From Neptuniibacter sp. CAU 1671 (GTDB lineage: Bacteria > Pseudomonadota > Gammaproteobacteria > Pseudomonadales > Balneatricaceae), in the NCBI RefSeq assembly GCF_029222905.1, contig NZ_JARHUE010000002.1, positions 248,001-312,000 of the forward strand: 64,000 nt of DNA, read 5' to 3'. The notes under the pieces were generated by a model, which was given only the letters and a program-made list of their open reading frames with translations, had not been told where the DNA came from and ran no database searches. Shown here piece after piece: positions 37,157 to 45,917 of the stretch (positions within the stretch are counted from its first letter, which is position 1; each line of letters opens with the position of its first letter). A program made the position numbers and the translations under genes.

Positions 37157-37322
37157 TTGAATCGCGCATTAAAGAACTGCAGGCGTCGGCATACCAGTGT
37201 GTGGCGCCTAGCCACTGCTGCATATCTTTTGCTTCATAGATCTGCTCAATGTAGCTGTCCCAGAGGGCAGCTGCATTACCGATCAAATTTTCATATTGCT
37301 CCAGATTTTCGATCATGCACAT
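37125..37322 (-). CDS. Small acidic hypothetical protein (65 aa)
   Basis: Not recognised. 65 residues, MCMIENLEQYENLIGNAAAL onward, rich in Tyr, Trp and acidic residues, and predicted helical with amphipathic character. A GAGG ribosome-binding site lies 5 bp before the ATG at 37322; an ATG at 37316 is also possible. Its 3' end overlaps the hvfD stop by 32 bp on the other strand. The good ribosome-binding site and protein-like composition favour a real gene, but no relative is known to me. Confidence 0.45.
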   Translation of the reverse strand: MCMIENLEQYENLIGNAAALWDSYIEQIYEAKDMQQWLGATHWYADACSSLMRDSIMHISVSNNA

Positions 37323-37420
37323 GCTTGCCTCGGTTGCGTGTAACTCACGCAGTTTGAGTCTGTTTGTTGCGGTGCAATATAATATCTGGTTAAACTTTAG
37401 TCAAATGTTTACGAAGAGAT

Positions 37421-37762
37421 TCAGAGGGATTTTTCCGGTCTGGATTCGTTGGCAGATGAGGCCGATTTCAGGGCTTCCAGCCAGGCTTCCAGCAGTGGCT
37501 GGCAGGCTTCGCCTGAATCCAGGGCATTTTTCAGAGCATCCACCAGGGATTGGTCCGGATCCTGTTTCAGCGCTTGCTGATCATCCATGCACTGCATGTA
37601 ATTCTTCAGGTAAATCTTGCTGGTATCAGACTGCTGCTGCATTAATTCAGGCAGTTGTTGCAGCCATAGTTGCCAGTGCTCGGGTATTGGCGACTCTTCG
37701 GCTGAAGTCACTGCAGAAAATGTAAGCATCATCAGGGCAAGGGTTATATAGATTCTTTTCAT
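37421..37762 (-). CDS. Small exported hypothetical protein (113 aa)
   Basis: Not recognised. MKRIYITLALMMLTFSAVTS is a clear signal peptide with cleavage near TSA. The mature part is helical, Gln/Leu-rich and contains two Cys (MQCMDD and GEACQPLL) that could form a disulfide. The start overlaps the trmO stop by 4 bp (ATGA), so it is translated with trmO. Probably periplasmic. Confidence 0.65.
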   Translation of the reverse strand: MKRIYITLALMMLTFSAVTSAEESPIPEHWQLWLQQLPELMQQQSDTSKIYLKNYMQCMDDQQALKQDPDQSLVDALKNALDSGEACQPLLEAWLEALKSASSANESRPEKSL

Positions 37763-38505
37763 GAGTTTTGGGTTACCTCGCTCCAGTGGGTGCCGGGAAT
37801 CAGGGGCGATACGTCCTGAACTTCAATTTCAGTACGCCGGATACAAAAACGGATGTTCAGGTCATGCAGCTGCACACCAAACACCCGGTCCTCATCCTCA
37901 CGATCATAGGCCGGGCGTGGGTCGCAACGTAACAGTTCGGTGATCTGAGCTTCCAGGGGTTCCTCTATCTTGGCTGCCAGGATTTTGCACTGCTGCTGCG
38001 CCTGTTCAGCGAACACCACCGGCAGATCCAATTCGCCTATCTGTTCAACCAGATCAAATCGCGCTTCAGCCACACAATCAGAATAGGGCAGGTAGGGCTT
38101 TATATCGATGATGGGGGTGCCATCCAACAGATCAGCCCCACTGACATGCAGGGTCAGTTTGCCGTCTGTCTGTTCAATCTTTTCTAGTTTGACCGCTGAC
38201 ATGCCGATTGGGTTGGGCCGGAAAGGTGAGCGGGTGGCAAACACGCCATAACGCTTTTTACCCATACGCGGGGGTTGCACAGTGGGGCGCCAGCCCTGAT
38301 CGGCAGTGGCACTGAAGATAAACAGCAGCCAGATATGGGTACAGTGTTCCAGGCCACGCACCATCTCCTGACGGTTAAAACCCGGCAAAAGTTCTATCTG
38401 GCTGATAATTCGGGTGGCGAGTCTGGGTTGCCGCGGGATACCGAATTTTTGTCGATATGGACTGTGAACCCGGGCGATGGGGGTGATGCTGTAGTGGTTT
38501 TGCAT
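37759..38505 (-). CDS. trmO: tRNA (N6-threonylcarbamoyladenosine37-N6)-methyltransferase TrmO
   Basis: Methylates t6A37 to m6t6A, acting after TsaD. The ATG at 38505 gives 248 residues starting MQNHYSITPIARVHSPYRQ, matching the start of the E. coli protein. A frame start at 38562 overlaps the upstream gene. Family signatures are FGIPRQPRLA near 21, GVFATRSPFRPNPIGMS near 85 and GTPIIDIKPYLPYSD near 133. The C-terminal extension with DPRPAYDREDEDRVFG is the usual TsaA C-domain. Confidence 0.95.
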   Translation of the reverse strand: MQNHYSITPIARVHSPYRQKFGIPRQPRLATRIISQIELLPGFNRQEMVRGLEHCTHIWLLFIFSATADQGWRPTVQPPRMGKKRYGVFATRSPFRPNPIGMSAVKLEKIEQTDGKLTLHVSGADLLDGTPIIDIKPYLPYSDCVAEARFDLVEQIGELDLPVVFAEQAQQQCKILAAKIEEPLEAQITELLRCDPRPAYDREDEDRVFGVQLHDLNIRFCIRRTEIEVQDVSPLIPGTHWSEVTQNS

Positions 38506-38539
38506 AAGGGTATCTGTCGCAAGTGATGCGGGTATTTTA

Positions 38540-40177
38540 TCAGTCGCTATGCACAGGGTCATGCACGGTTGGCTGGCGGTGTTGCATTGGCAACATGCTG
38601 CTCCAGTAACGGGCTGCTTTTTCCACCTGCTGGCTCAGTTGATGTATCTGACTGAGACTGTCGAGCAGCTCAAGGCTGTCGGTGGTGGACAGGTGACCGG
38701 CAACGGTCCATTCCAGTACGCTGTTTTTGAGCCGCTGGTAATGTTTTTCCAGCTGTAGAAATTGCTGGTGAGGCGCGCTGGTTTCGCAACGATCTGGAGT
38801 GATTTCACAGCTGTCGATGAGTTGGATGGCGGCTTGCTGATATTCAATCAGCTGATGTGTCAGTGACTGATCGGCCAGTGAATTCAGAACGTCATAGTAT
38901 TGCGGCAGTCGTGCAGCCAACTGTGCGATATGGCCGTAATACCGGGTAACTCGCAGGGCTACAGGCAGCAGGGTGCTGGTTTCATCTGACAGGCTTTCAC
39001 GGGCGATTTTCTGGTTGTACTCAATGATATGGCTACAGAGTTCCAGGATGGCATCACGCTCCTGTTCCAGCCGGGCAATGTTTGAGGCTTCAGTGCTTAT
39101 TGCTTCCCGTGCCAGTCTGGAGGTGTGCTGGCTGACCCGGGCCAGTTCCTGACTCATGGCTTCAAGGGCCAGGCTGGGGGTCGGAAGAATGTTGCGATCC
39201 AGATATTGTGGCTCGGACAGTGTTTCACTTTGGGTGCGGAACCACTTCAGCAACAGCTGACTGAGACGGGGGATCAGGCCCCAGAACAGGATAATACCCA
39301 ACACATTAAAGACGCTGTGGAAGGCGGCCAGCAGTATCACCGGATCTCTGTGCTCAGGGAGCTGATCCAGTTGTTGTCGTAATGAAATCAGGAGCAGGAA
39401 GCCGATCAGCCCGGTGATGAGATTAAACAGCACATGTACCGCGGCAATGCGTTTTGCATTAACGGTTGCACCTATGACAGCCAACACTGCTGTCGAAGTA
39501 GTGCCCAGATTAGCGCCAATGACGGCGGCCGCCATCATGCTGACGGGTAAGGCAGTGCTGGCGATCAACGACAGTATCACCACCATCGCCGCTGAAGAAG
39601 ACTGCATCAGCAGGGTCAGCACAAAACCTGCCATCAATGCACTGAGCAGCCCCAGGATGCCGGTAGCTTCGGCCTGCAGACTGATGGTTTGTTCGATGCT
39701 CTCAAGCGCTGTTTTCAGCAGGTCCAGACCGACAAAAAACAGGCCAAATCCGGCCAGAGCTGTACCCAGATGTGCAATCTTGCGATGCCCTCCTGCCAGT
39801 CGCAGGGCCATGCCCAGTGTCACCAGAGGGAGGGCAAACAGATGGGTGGCCACCTTGAAGCCGATCAGGGCAACCAGCCAGCCGGTGGCCGTGGTGCCCA
39901 GATTGCAGCCCAGAATGACAGATATGGACTGTCTGAGGTTTAGCAGACCTGCATTGACAAAACCGATGGTGGCGACAGTCACAGCGCTGGAGGATTGCAC
40001 CATGGCGGTAATCAGAGTGCCCGAACAGAAGCCGCGCCAGTCAGACTTGGTGCCGGATTGAAGAATCGTTTTCAGTTGCCGGCCTCCAGCCTGTTTGAGC
40101 CCTTCGGTCATTAACTGCATACCCAGCATAAACAGGGCTAAGCCCCCAAGCAGTCCTGAAATTGTCTCTAGATCCAT
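38540..40177 (-). CDS. Na/Pi-cotransporter family protein with PhoU-like C-terminus
   Basis: Inner-membrane protein of 545 residues from the ATG at 40177. Two inverted NptA/PNaS repeats carry the QSSSA motifs (AMVQSSSAVTVATIG near 60 and LMQSSSAAMVVILS near 190), each followed by a GANLGTT or GCNLGTT loop. About eight to nine membrane segments precede a helical PhoU-like domain from about residue 330. Related proteins import phosphate with sodium or regulate phosphate uptake. The first part of the open frame upstream of 40177 is not protein-like. Confidence 0.88.
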   Translation of the reverse strand: MDLETISGLLGGLALFMLGMQLMTEGLKQAGGRQLKTILQSGTKSDWRGFCSGTLITAMVQSSSAVTVATIGFVNAGLLNLRQSISVILGCNLGTTATGWLVALIGFKVATHLFALPLVTLGMALRLAGGHRKIAHLGTALAGFGLFFVGLDLLKTALESIEQTISLQAEATGILGLLSALMAGFVLTLLMQSSSAAMVVILSLIASTALPVSMMAAAVIGANLGTTSTAVLAVIGATVNAKRIAAVHVLFNLITGLIGFLLLISLRQQLDQLPEHRDPVILLAAFHSVFNVLGIILFWGLIPRLSQLLLKWFRTQSETLSEPQYLDRNILPTPSLALEAMSQELARVSQHTSRLAREAISTEASNIARLEQERDAILELCSHIIEYNQKIARESLSDETSTLLPVALRVTRYYGHIAQLAARLPQYYDVLNSLADQSLTHQLIEYQQAAIQLIDSCEITPDRCETSAPHQQFLQLEKHYQRLKNSVLEWTVAGHLSTTDSLELLDSLSQIHQLSQQVEKAARYWSSMLPMQHRQPTVHDPVHSD

Positions 40178-40238
40178 TAAGTTGCACTCATTACAGCGGT
40201 GTCTATGTCCATTGTAGGTGGCTTTTGTGATCTGCACA

Positions 40239-40922
40239 TCAGGGGGTGCGAGCGAGTACCCAGGCATCTACCCGTTGTGCACCCTGCTGCTTGAGTACCC
40301 GACTGGCTTCGTTCAGCGTCGCACCGGTGGTCATTACATCGTCGATTAACACAACATGAGAGCTGATGTTGCCTCTGCATTGAAACACACCTTTCAGATT
40401 TTTTTGCCGGGCGGCTTTACTCAGTCTGTGCTGTTGCTCGGTGGCCGTTGTTTTTATCAACCGATCTTTGTGCACCGGGATGTTAAGTAACTTGCCTAAA
40501 CAGTCAGCCAGCAGAGAGGACTGATTGAACCCCCGGCGCTGCTGGCTTAACCAGTGCATGGGAATCGGTATCAGGCAATCAGGTCTGGGCTGGTCCTGAA
40601 AATGTTGTTTGGCCAGTTGCGCAAGATGCCCCAGATAGCCTGGTTGTCCACGGCTTTTAATCCGCTGGATGCAGTGATCAATGGGAAATTTATATAACAG
40701 CAGCGCAGATACCTGGTCGAAGCTGGGTGGATGTTTGATACAGTCGGCACAGAGTGCAGGGCTGTTAAGTGACAGCGGCAAGGCGCAGCGTTGGCATGTG
40801 GAACCCGGCCAGGGCAGGTCGACACGACAGCCGGGGCAGATACTTTCGGCCGAATAGCAGCGGCCGTGACAGAAAATACACTGCTTATAAAATAAACAGC
40901 AGTTCTCGTATAGGAAAGTCAT
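40239..40922 (-). CDS. ComF-family phosphoribosyltransferase-like protein
   Basis: A 227-residue ComF/GntX-type protein. The N-terminal zinc-ribbon has Cys pairs (CIFCHGRC, CPGCRVD, CQRCALP, CADCIK). The C-terminal PRTase fold shows VVLIDDVMTTGATL near 195, the PRPP-binding loop. ComF is needed for DNA uptake in competent bacteria, whereas GntX helps use DNA as a carbon source. It is divergent from bioB, the same neighbourhood as in Pseudomonas. Confidence 0.92.
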   Translation of the reverse strand: MTFLYENCCLFYKQCIFCHGRCYSAESICPGCRVDLPWPGSTCQRCALPLSLNSPALCADCIKHPPSFDQVSALLLYKFPIDHCIQRIKSRGQPGYLGHLAQLAKQHFQDQPRPDCLIPIPMHWLSQQRRGFNQSSLLADCLGKLLNIPVHKDRLIKTTATEQQHRLSKAARQKNLKGVFQCRGNISSHVVLIDDVMTTGATLNEASRVLKQQGAQRVDAWVLARTP

Positions 40923-40925
40923 TGG

Positions 40926-40953
40926 TTGACAGCTCCTTCTGTCATTATAAAAT
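40926..40953 (+). promoter_or_regulatory. bioB promoter with embedded palindrome
   Basis: Perfect -35 TTGACA (40926-40931), 16-bp spacer and -10 TAAAAT (40948-40953). The -35 lies in an inverted repeat, TGACAG (40927-40932) and CTGTCA (40939-40944), separated by 6 bp. This is where a repressor could block RNA polymerase. It is unlike the BirA operator of E. coli. Confidence 0.7.
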
Positions 40954-41019
40954 GGCCTCTATACATGCAGCCACCACTCCCATCACTCCGGGCTGCTGAT
41001 ATTCGAGGAATACCTTACG

Positions 41020-42063
41020 ATGCAAGCTAACGCCGAGATTCGACACAACTGGACTGAAGCCGAAGTCAAAGCCCTGCTGGATCTGCCATTTAACGATCTG
41101 CTCTTCCGTGCGCAAACCGTGCATCGTCAATACTTTAATCCAAACGAAGTTCAGGTCAGTACTCTGCTATCGATCAAAACCGGCGCTTGTCCTGAAGATT
41201 GTAAATATTGTCCGCAGAGCGGTCATTATAATACAGGCCTGGAAAAGCAGCGGCTGATGGAAGTGGAAGCGGTGATTGAAAAGGCCAAACAGGCTAAAGC
41301 CACCGGTTCTACCCGTTTCTGTATGGGCGCCGCCTGGAAACATCCCTCTGACAAAGATATGCCGTATGTTGTAGAGATGGTAAAGCAGGTGAAAGCACTG
41401 GGTCTGGAGACCTGCATGACCCTGGGTATGCTGGATCAGGACAAGGCGGGTCAGTTGGCTGAAGCCGGTCTTGATTATTACAACCACAATCTGGATACCT
41501 CGCCTGAGTTCTACGACAAGATCATCACCACCCGTACCTATCAGGATCGTCTGGATACGCTACAAAACGTGCGTGACTCAGGCATGAAGATCTGTAGCGG
41601 TGGTATTCTCGGCATGGGTGAAACCCAGACTGACCGTATTGGTTTGCTCTGCCAGCTGGCTAACATGCCGGTACAGCCGGAAAGCGTGCCGATCAATATG
41701 CTGGTTAAGGTTGAGGGGACTCCGCTGGAAAACGTGGAAGATCTCGACCCGCTGGACTTTATCCGTACCATCGCGGTAGCGCGTATCATGATGCCGGCAT
41801 CCCATGTGCGTCTGTCTGCCGGTCGCGAAAAAATGAGCGATGAGATGCAGGCGATGACGTTCTTTGCCGGGGCTAACTCGATTTTCTACGGTGAATGTCT
41901 GCTGACTACGCCGAACCCGGAAACACACCGCGACCTGCAGTTGTTCAAGCGCCTGGGTATCAATCCGGAGCAGCGTATCTCTGAATCCGATGATACGCAG
42001 GAAGCCGCGTTGCTCAATAACCTGCAGAAGCAGCAAGACAACACGCACTTCTACGAAGCTTAA
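41020..42063 (+). CDS. bioB: Biotin synthase BioB
   Basis: Radical SAM enzyme that inserts sulfur into dethiobiotin. The protein has 347 residues. The radical-SAM cluster motif is CPEDCKYC (Cys 57, 61 and 64). C-terminal conserved stretches include [19 protein letters not shown] and [12 protein letters not shown]. First of bioB-bioF-bioH-bioC-bioD. A GAGGAA ribosome-binding site precedes the ATG. Confidence 0.98.
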   Translation: MQANAEIRHNWTEAEVKALLDLPFNDLLFRAQTVHRQYFNPNEVQVSTLLSIKTGACPEDCKYCPQSGHYNTGLEKQRLMEVEAVIEKAKQAKATGSTRFCMGAAWKHPSDKDMPYVVEMVKQVKALGLETCMTLGMLDQDKAGQLAEAGLDYYNHNLDTSPEFYDKIITTRTYQDRLDTLQNVRDSGMKICSGGILGMGETQTDRIGLLCQLANMPVQPESVPINMLVKVEGTPLENVEDLDPLDFIRTIAVARIMMPASHVRLSAGREKMSDEMQAMTFFAGANSIFYGECLLTTPNPETHRDLQLFKRLGINPEQRISESDDTQEAALLNNLQKQQDNTHFYEA

Positions 42064-42108
42064 TGAACGGGCACAGCCGTGCCCCTTTTAATCTGTACGA
42101 GTTACCCG

Positions 42109-43266
42109 ATGTCCTTTGATACGCTGGGCGCTGATCTGTTAGCCCGCAAAGAAGCGTCACTTTACCGTGAACGTCGTACCCTTCAGTCTCCACAGGCCCC
42201 TGAAGTGCTGGTGGATGGCCGCCGCTGTCTGGCGTTTTGCTCCAATGATTATCTGGGGCTGGCCAATCACCCCGAGGTTATTCGTGCTCTGCAGGACGCG
42301 GCTAACCAGTATGGTGTCGGTGGCGGAGCTTCACATCTGGTGAATGGCCACAGTCAGGCGCATCACGCACTGGAAGAAGCGCTGGCAGAGTTTACCGGCC
42401 GGCCAAGAGCGTTGCTGTTTTCCACCGGTTATATGGCTAATCTGGGTGCGGTCAATGCGCTGCTCAGCAAGCAGGATGCTGTGTTTGAAGACCGTCTGAA
42501 TCATGCTTCTCTGCTGGACGCGGGTTTACTGTGTGGCGCCCGTTTTCAACGTTACCTGCATAATGATCCTGAAAGTCTGGCGCAGAAACTGGCCAGGACC
42601 GAGGCGCGTCGTAAACTGGTGGTCACCGACGGTGTCTTCAGTATGGATGGCAACCTGGGCAACCTGCCTGAACTGGCCGCCGCGGCGAAGGCGGCAGGGG
42701 CATGGCTGATGGTAGATGATGCCCATGGTTTTGGTTGTCTGGGCCAGCAGGGCGGCGGCTGTGTTGAATATTTCAATCTGGGCATGGATGACGTGCCGGT
42801 GCTTGTAGGCACCCTGGGTAAAGCCTTTGGCACCGCTGGAGCCTTTGTGGCGGGCAGTGAAGAACTGATTGAAACCCTGATCCAGTTTGCCCGTACCTAT
42901 ATCTATACCACCAGTATGCCACCCGCTGTGGCCGCGGCGACGCTGACCAGCCTGCGTCTGCTGAGAGAAGAAAACTGGCGACGTGATAAGCTCAATGCAC
43001 TGGTAGGTCAGTTCCGCAAAGGCTGTGAACAGCTTGGCCTGACCCTGATGGATTCCTTTACCCCCATCCAGCCGATCGTCATTGGTGATGCCGCCCGGGC
43101 CATGCAGATCAGCCAGAATCTGGAAGCACAGGATATTTTTGTTGGCGCTATCCGGCCGCCGACTGTGCCACAGGGCACAGCCCGGTTACGGGTGACTCTG
43201 TCAGCTGTGCATACGGAAGAGCAGGTGGATCGTCTGCTGGACGCACTGGAGAGTGCTACCCGATGA
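42109..43266 (+). CDS. bioF: 8-amino-7-oxononanoate synthase BioF
   Basis: PLP enzyme that condenses pimeloyl-ACP or pimeloyl-CoA with alanine to KAPA. The ATG at 42109 gives 385 residues starting [20 protein letters not shown]. Signatures are [13 protein letters not shown] near 44, the PLP-site [10 protein letters not shown] near 204 and the Schiff-base lysine in [13 protein letters not shown] near 235. It overlaps bioH by 4 bp. Confidence 0.96.
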   Translation: MSFDTLGADLLARKEASLYRERRTLQSPQAPEVLVDGRRCLAFCSNDYLGLANHPEVIRALQDAANQYGVGGGASHLVNGHSQAHHALEEALAEFTGRPRALLFSTGYMANLGAVNALLSKQDAVFEDRLNHASLLDAGLLCGARFQRYLHNDPESLAQKLARTEARRKLVVTDGVFSMDGNLGNLPELAAAAKAAGAWLMVDDAHGFGCLGQQGGGCVEYFNLGMDDVPVLVGTLGKAFGTAGAFVAGSEELIETLIQFARTYIYTTSMPPAVAAATLTSLRLLREENWRRDKLNALVGQFRKGCEQLGLTLMDSFTPIQPIVIGDAARAMQISQNLEAQDIFVGAIRPPTVPQGTARLRVTLSAVHTEEQVDRLLDALESATR

Positions 43267-44030
43267 AACTCTACACGGAATCCTACCCAAATGAGGGTGC
43301 GCCAGAACTGGTGTTATTACACGGTTGGGGCATGAGCAGTGATATCTGGCAGCCGCTGCTACCTGAGCTCTCTCGTCGTTATAGTCTCACGCTGATCGAC
43401 CTGCCGGGGCTTGGTCGGTCGCCTGCGCTGCCAGAGCCCCTGACCCTCAGCTCTGTGGTGGATGCGTTATTATCTGCCGCGCCTGAAACAGCCAACTGGC
43501 TGGGGTGGTCCCTTGGCGGGCAGCTGGCACTGGCCTGTGCTGCTGCGGCTCCTGAACGGGTTGAACGGCTGGTTACTGTGGCTTCAAATCCCTGTTTTGT
43601 GCAGTGTGACGACTGGGACTGTGCCATGGAGGAAGCTGTTTTCGCCGGGTTTGAAACTGCATTGCAGGATCAGCCTGCAAAAACCCTGACCCGATTTATG
43701 ATGCTGCAAACGCAGGGCGCTGAAGCGGGCAAAGAAACCCTGAAACAGTTACGCGAGATCCAGCAGTCACTGTCCCACGCGATGTTGCCGCAAACCCTGC
43801 AATTGCTCCGCGAGGATTGTCGTGAGCTGCTGGCAAAACTCAGCATGCCTGTGATGCAGATCTTTGGTGAACGTGATCAGCTGGTGCCTCAGTCGGTAGC
43901 GCAGGCCTGCGCCTCGCTAACCGGTCGGTTCTCTCATCTCTATTCAGGTGCGGGTCACCTGCCATTCCTGTCTCACCCGGATCTGTTTTGTCAGGACCTG
44001 AAAGCCTTTCTGGAGAGACCCGTTGGTTGA
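43263..44030 (+). CDS. bioH: Pimeloyl-ACP methyl ester carboxylesterase BioH
   Basis: Releases pimeloyl-ACP from its methyl ester, ending the BioC-BioH pathway. The 255-residue alpha/beta-hydrolase starts with ATGA coupling to bioF. Catalytic Ser83 is in GWSLGGQ, the oxyanion region is [11 protein letters not shown] near 19, and the catalytic His is in [11 protein letters not shown] near 235. In E. coli bioH lies elsewhere; here it is within the operon. Confidence 0.95.
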   Translation: MKLYTESYPNEGAPELVLLHGWGMSSDIWQPLLPELSRRYSLTLIDLPGLGRSPALPEPLTLSSVVDALLSAAPETANWLGWSLGGQLALACAAAAPERVERLVTVASNPCFVQCDDWDCAMEEAVFAGFETALQDQPAKTLTRFMMLQTQGAEAGKETLKQLREIQQSLSHAMLPQTLQLLREDCRELLAKLSMPVMQIFGERDQLVPQSVAQACASLTGRFSHLYSGAGHLPFLSHPDLFCQDLKAFLERPVG

Positions 44031-44817
44031 ATCGCAGCGCCTGAAAAAGCAGCGGGTCGCGGATTCCTTCAGTCGTGCGGCCGACAGTTATGACCGGGTA
44101 GCGGAGCTGCAGCGTTCTGTTGGCGGGCGGTTAAGTGAGTTTTTGCCAGCGTTTACGCCGCAGGTGGTAATGGATCTTGGCTGCGGTACCGGCTATTTCG
44201 GCGAGCAACTCAGGGCGCAATATCCTGATGCATCTTTGCTGAATCTGGATCTTGCCGAGGGCATGCTGCAGTATGCGCGCAAGCACAGGCCGTTGCGGAA
44301 TGCCCAGTGGCTCTGTGGTGATGCAGAGGCGCTGCCGCTGCAGAATCAGTCGGTGGATCTGATTTTTTCCAGCCTGGCGATTCAGTGGTGTGAACAGCCA
44401 GCACTGCTGTTCAGTGAAGTGTCCCGGGTCCTGAAACCCGATGGATATTTTGTTGTGGCGACGCTGGGACCTGATACCTTAAAAGAGCTGCGTCAGGCCT
44501 GGGCCTCTGTAGATGACTTTGTCCATGTGAATCGTTTTATTCCGCTGGCAGATCTGCAGAATAATCTGCCTGCTAACCTGCATTGTACCCAGCAGCAGGA
44601 GGAGATCAGGCTGCTGAAATATGCACAACTGAAACAGCTGACTGATGAACTTAAAGAGCTGGGTGCACATAATGTGAATCAGGGACAGGCAACGGGTCTG
44701 ACCGGACGGCAGCAGATCCGCCAGTTTCGGGCCGCCTATGAGGCGCAGCGACTCAACGACGACACACTTCCGGCCACTTATCAGGTCTACTATCTCGTCT
44801 TTCAACGCACATTCTGA
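44023..44817 (+). CDS. bioC: Malonyl-ACP O-methyltransferase BioC
   Basis: SAM-dependent methylation of malonyl-ACP, which lets the fatty-acid machinery build the pimeloyl chain. A TTG start at 44023 overlaps bioH by 8 bp, with GGAGAG about 10 bp upstream. Class I methyltransferase motif I is VVMDLGCGTGYFGEQL near 48. DSFSRAADSYDRVAELQ near 13 and AIQWCEQPALLFSEVSRVLK near 120 are typical of BioC. 264 residues. Confidence 0.94.
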   Translation: MVESQRLKKQRVADSFSRAADSYDRVAELQRSVGGRLSEFLPAFTPQVVMDLGCGTGYFGEQLRAQYPDASLLNLDLAEGMLQYARKHRPLRNAQWLCGDAEALPLQNQSVDLIFSSLAIQWCEQPALLFSEVSRVLKPDGYFVVATLGPDTLKELRQAWASVDDFVHVNRFIPLADLQNNLPANLHCTQQQEEIRLLKYAQLKQLTDELKELGAHNVNQGQATGLTGRQQIRQFRAAYEAQRLNDDTLPATYQVYYLVFQRTF

Positions 44818-44829
44818 CAGGACTTTTCC

Positions 44830-45519
44830 ATGGCGAAACAGGCTTATTTTGTCACAGGAACCGATACCGATGCCGGTAAAACGGTGGTCTCAGCAGGCTT
44901 GCTGCAGGCCGGTAATAACCGGGGTTGGAAAACGCTGGGCCTGAAACCGATAGCGGCAGGTTGTGAAGAAACCCCGGACGGACTCAGAAACAGCGATGCC
45001 TTATTGTTGCAGCAAACCGCCTCGGTTGAACTGAGCTACGATCAGGTCAATCCGGTCAGTTTTGCACCGCCAATCGCCCCGCATATTGCTGCCATGCAGT
45101 TGCGGCGACAGCTCAGTGCAGATCGTATCGCGGCGTACTGCCGTGGTGCCCTGATGCAGAGTGCTGATCTGGCAATTATTGAAGGTGCCGGTGGTTGGCG
45201 TGTTCCTCTCAGTTACCGTGAAACATTGGCGGCTGTCCCCCGGTTGCTCGAGCTGCCGGTGATTTTGGTGGTCGGCATGAAGCTGGGCTGTATTAACCAT
45301 GCCCTGCTGACGGCAGAAAGTATTGCCCGTGATGGTCTGCCGTTGGCCGGCTGGGTGGCAAACCGGGTTGATCCCGATATGGCCTGTTACGAGGAAAATA
45401 TGGCGAGCCTGAAAGCCATGTTACGCGCACCGTTGCTGGGTGAAGTGCCCTGGTTGTCATCCCCAGAGCCGGCTGCCGTGGCGACTCATCTTGATCTGGA
45501 TAAACTGGCTGTACAGTAA
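44830..45519 (+). CDS. bioD: Dethiobiotin synthetase BioD
   Basis: ATP-dependent carboxylation of DAPA to dethiobiotin. 229 residues. The P-loop is GTDTDAGKTVVSAGLL near residue 8, the conserved lysine region GLKPIAAGCEETPDGLRNSD near 37, and EGAGGWRVPLS near 119. Last gene of the biotin operon; its stop codon lies within a terminator-like palindrome. Confidence 0.96.
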   Translation: MAKQAYFVTGTDTDAGKTVVSAGLLQAGNNRGWKTLGLKPIAAGCEETPDGLRNSDALLLQQTASVELSYDQVNPVSFAPPIAPHIAAMQLRRQLSADRIAAYCRGALMQSADLAIIEGAGGWRVPLSYRETLAAVPRLLELPVILVVGMKLGCINHALLTAESIARDGLPLAGWVANRVDPDMACYEENMASLKAMLRAPLLGEVPWLSSPEPAAVATHLDLDKLAVQ

Positions 45520-45532
45520 CTGTACAGTTTTA
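45509..45532 (+). terminator. Terminator-like palindrome at the end of bioD
   Basis: CTGTACAG (45509-45516), TAA, CTGTACAG (45520-45527), then TTTTAT. The stem is 8 bp with a 3-nt loop that includes the bioD stop codon. The T-run is short, so it may act as an operator for the next gene instead. Confidence 0.5.
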
Positions 45533-45549
45533 TCTGCTGGTCTATACTC

Positions 45550-45579
45550 TGGTGTAGCTGTTATCTGAACGCTACACCA
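45550..45579 (+). promoter_or_regulatory. Inverted repeat in the leader of the 45591 gene
   Basis: TGGTGTAGC (45550-45558) and its exact complement GCTACACCA (45571-45579), spaced by 12 bp. The repeat lies just after a TATACT -10-like element (45543-45548) and 11 bp before the start codon. It could be an operator or an RNA hairpin next to the ribosome-binding site. Confidence 0.5.
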
Positions 45580-45590
45580 TAGGTTGCTCC

Positions 45591-45863
45591 ATGAATATTC
45601 CCAGTGTTTATCAGGCGGTTCAGCAGTTTCCTGCGCGCAATACAGAATCCAGTCCGCCTCGCGACAGCGCAGCACCCAATCCAGTAAATACACCAGGTCA
45701 GGTGTCCCCAGCGGAAGAAACCTCAACCTCTTCTGCTGCTCAGGGCGCCCAATCAGTTGCTGCGTCTGAGCAGGGACAAAACCTGAGTGAGCTGGCGACG
45801 ACTTTAGTGAACGCATCCGGCAGGCCCCTTGAGCCCGGTGCCATTATTGATCTGTTTATCTGA
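45591..45863 (+). CDS. Small hypothetical protein (90 aa) next to the SprA-like gene
   Basis: Not recognised. Low-complexity, Ser/Ala/Pro/Gln-rich, with no signal peptide or membrane segment. The ends look conserved-type: MNIPSVYQAVQQFPARN at the start and a C-terminal helix NLSELATTLVNASGRPLEPG followed by AIIDLFI. The C-terminal idea (residues plus IDLFI) recalls the end of the SprA-like protein downstream (SLVDLTV). A leader hairpin precedes it. Probably co-transcribed with the next gene, 54 bp away. Confidence 0.6.
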   Translation: MNIPSVYQAVQQFPARNTESSPPRDSAAPNPVNTPGQVSPAEETSTSSAAQGAQSVAASEQGQNLSELATTLVNASGRPLEPGAIIDLFI

Positions 45864-45917
45864 AAGGCCAGCCTCAGGAAGGGTTGACCGGAGTAGACAA
45901 CAAGAGGGAGCAGTATC

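Noticed and set aside
45509-45527. CTGTACAGTAACTGTACAG as a LexA (SOS) box
   Set aside because: LexA boxes need CTGT-N8-ACAG; here the outer halves are 11 bp apart and the inner ones have no spacer.
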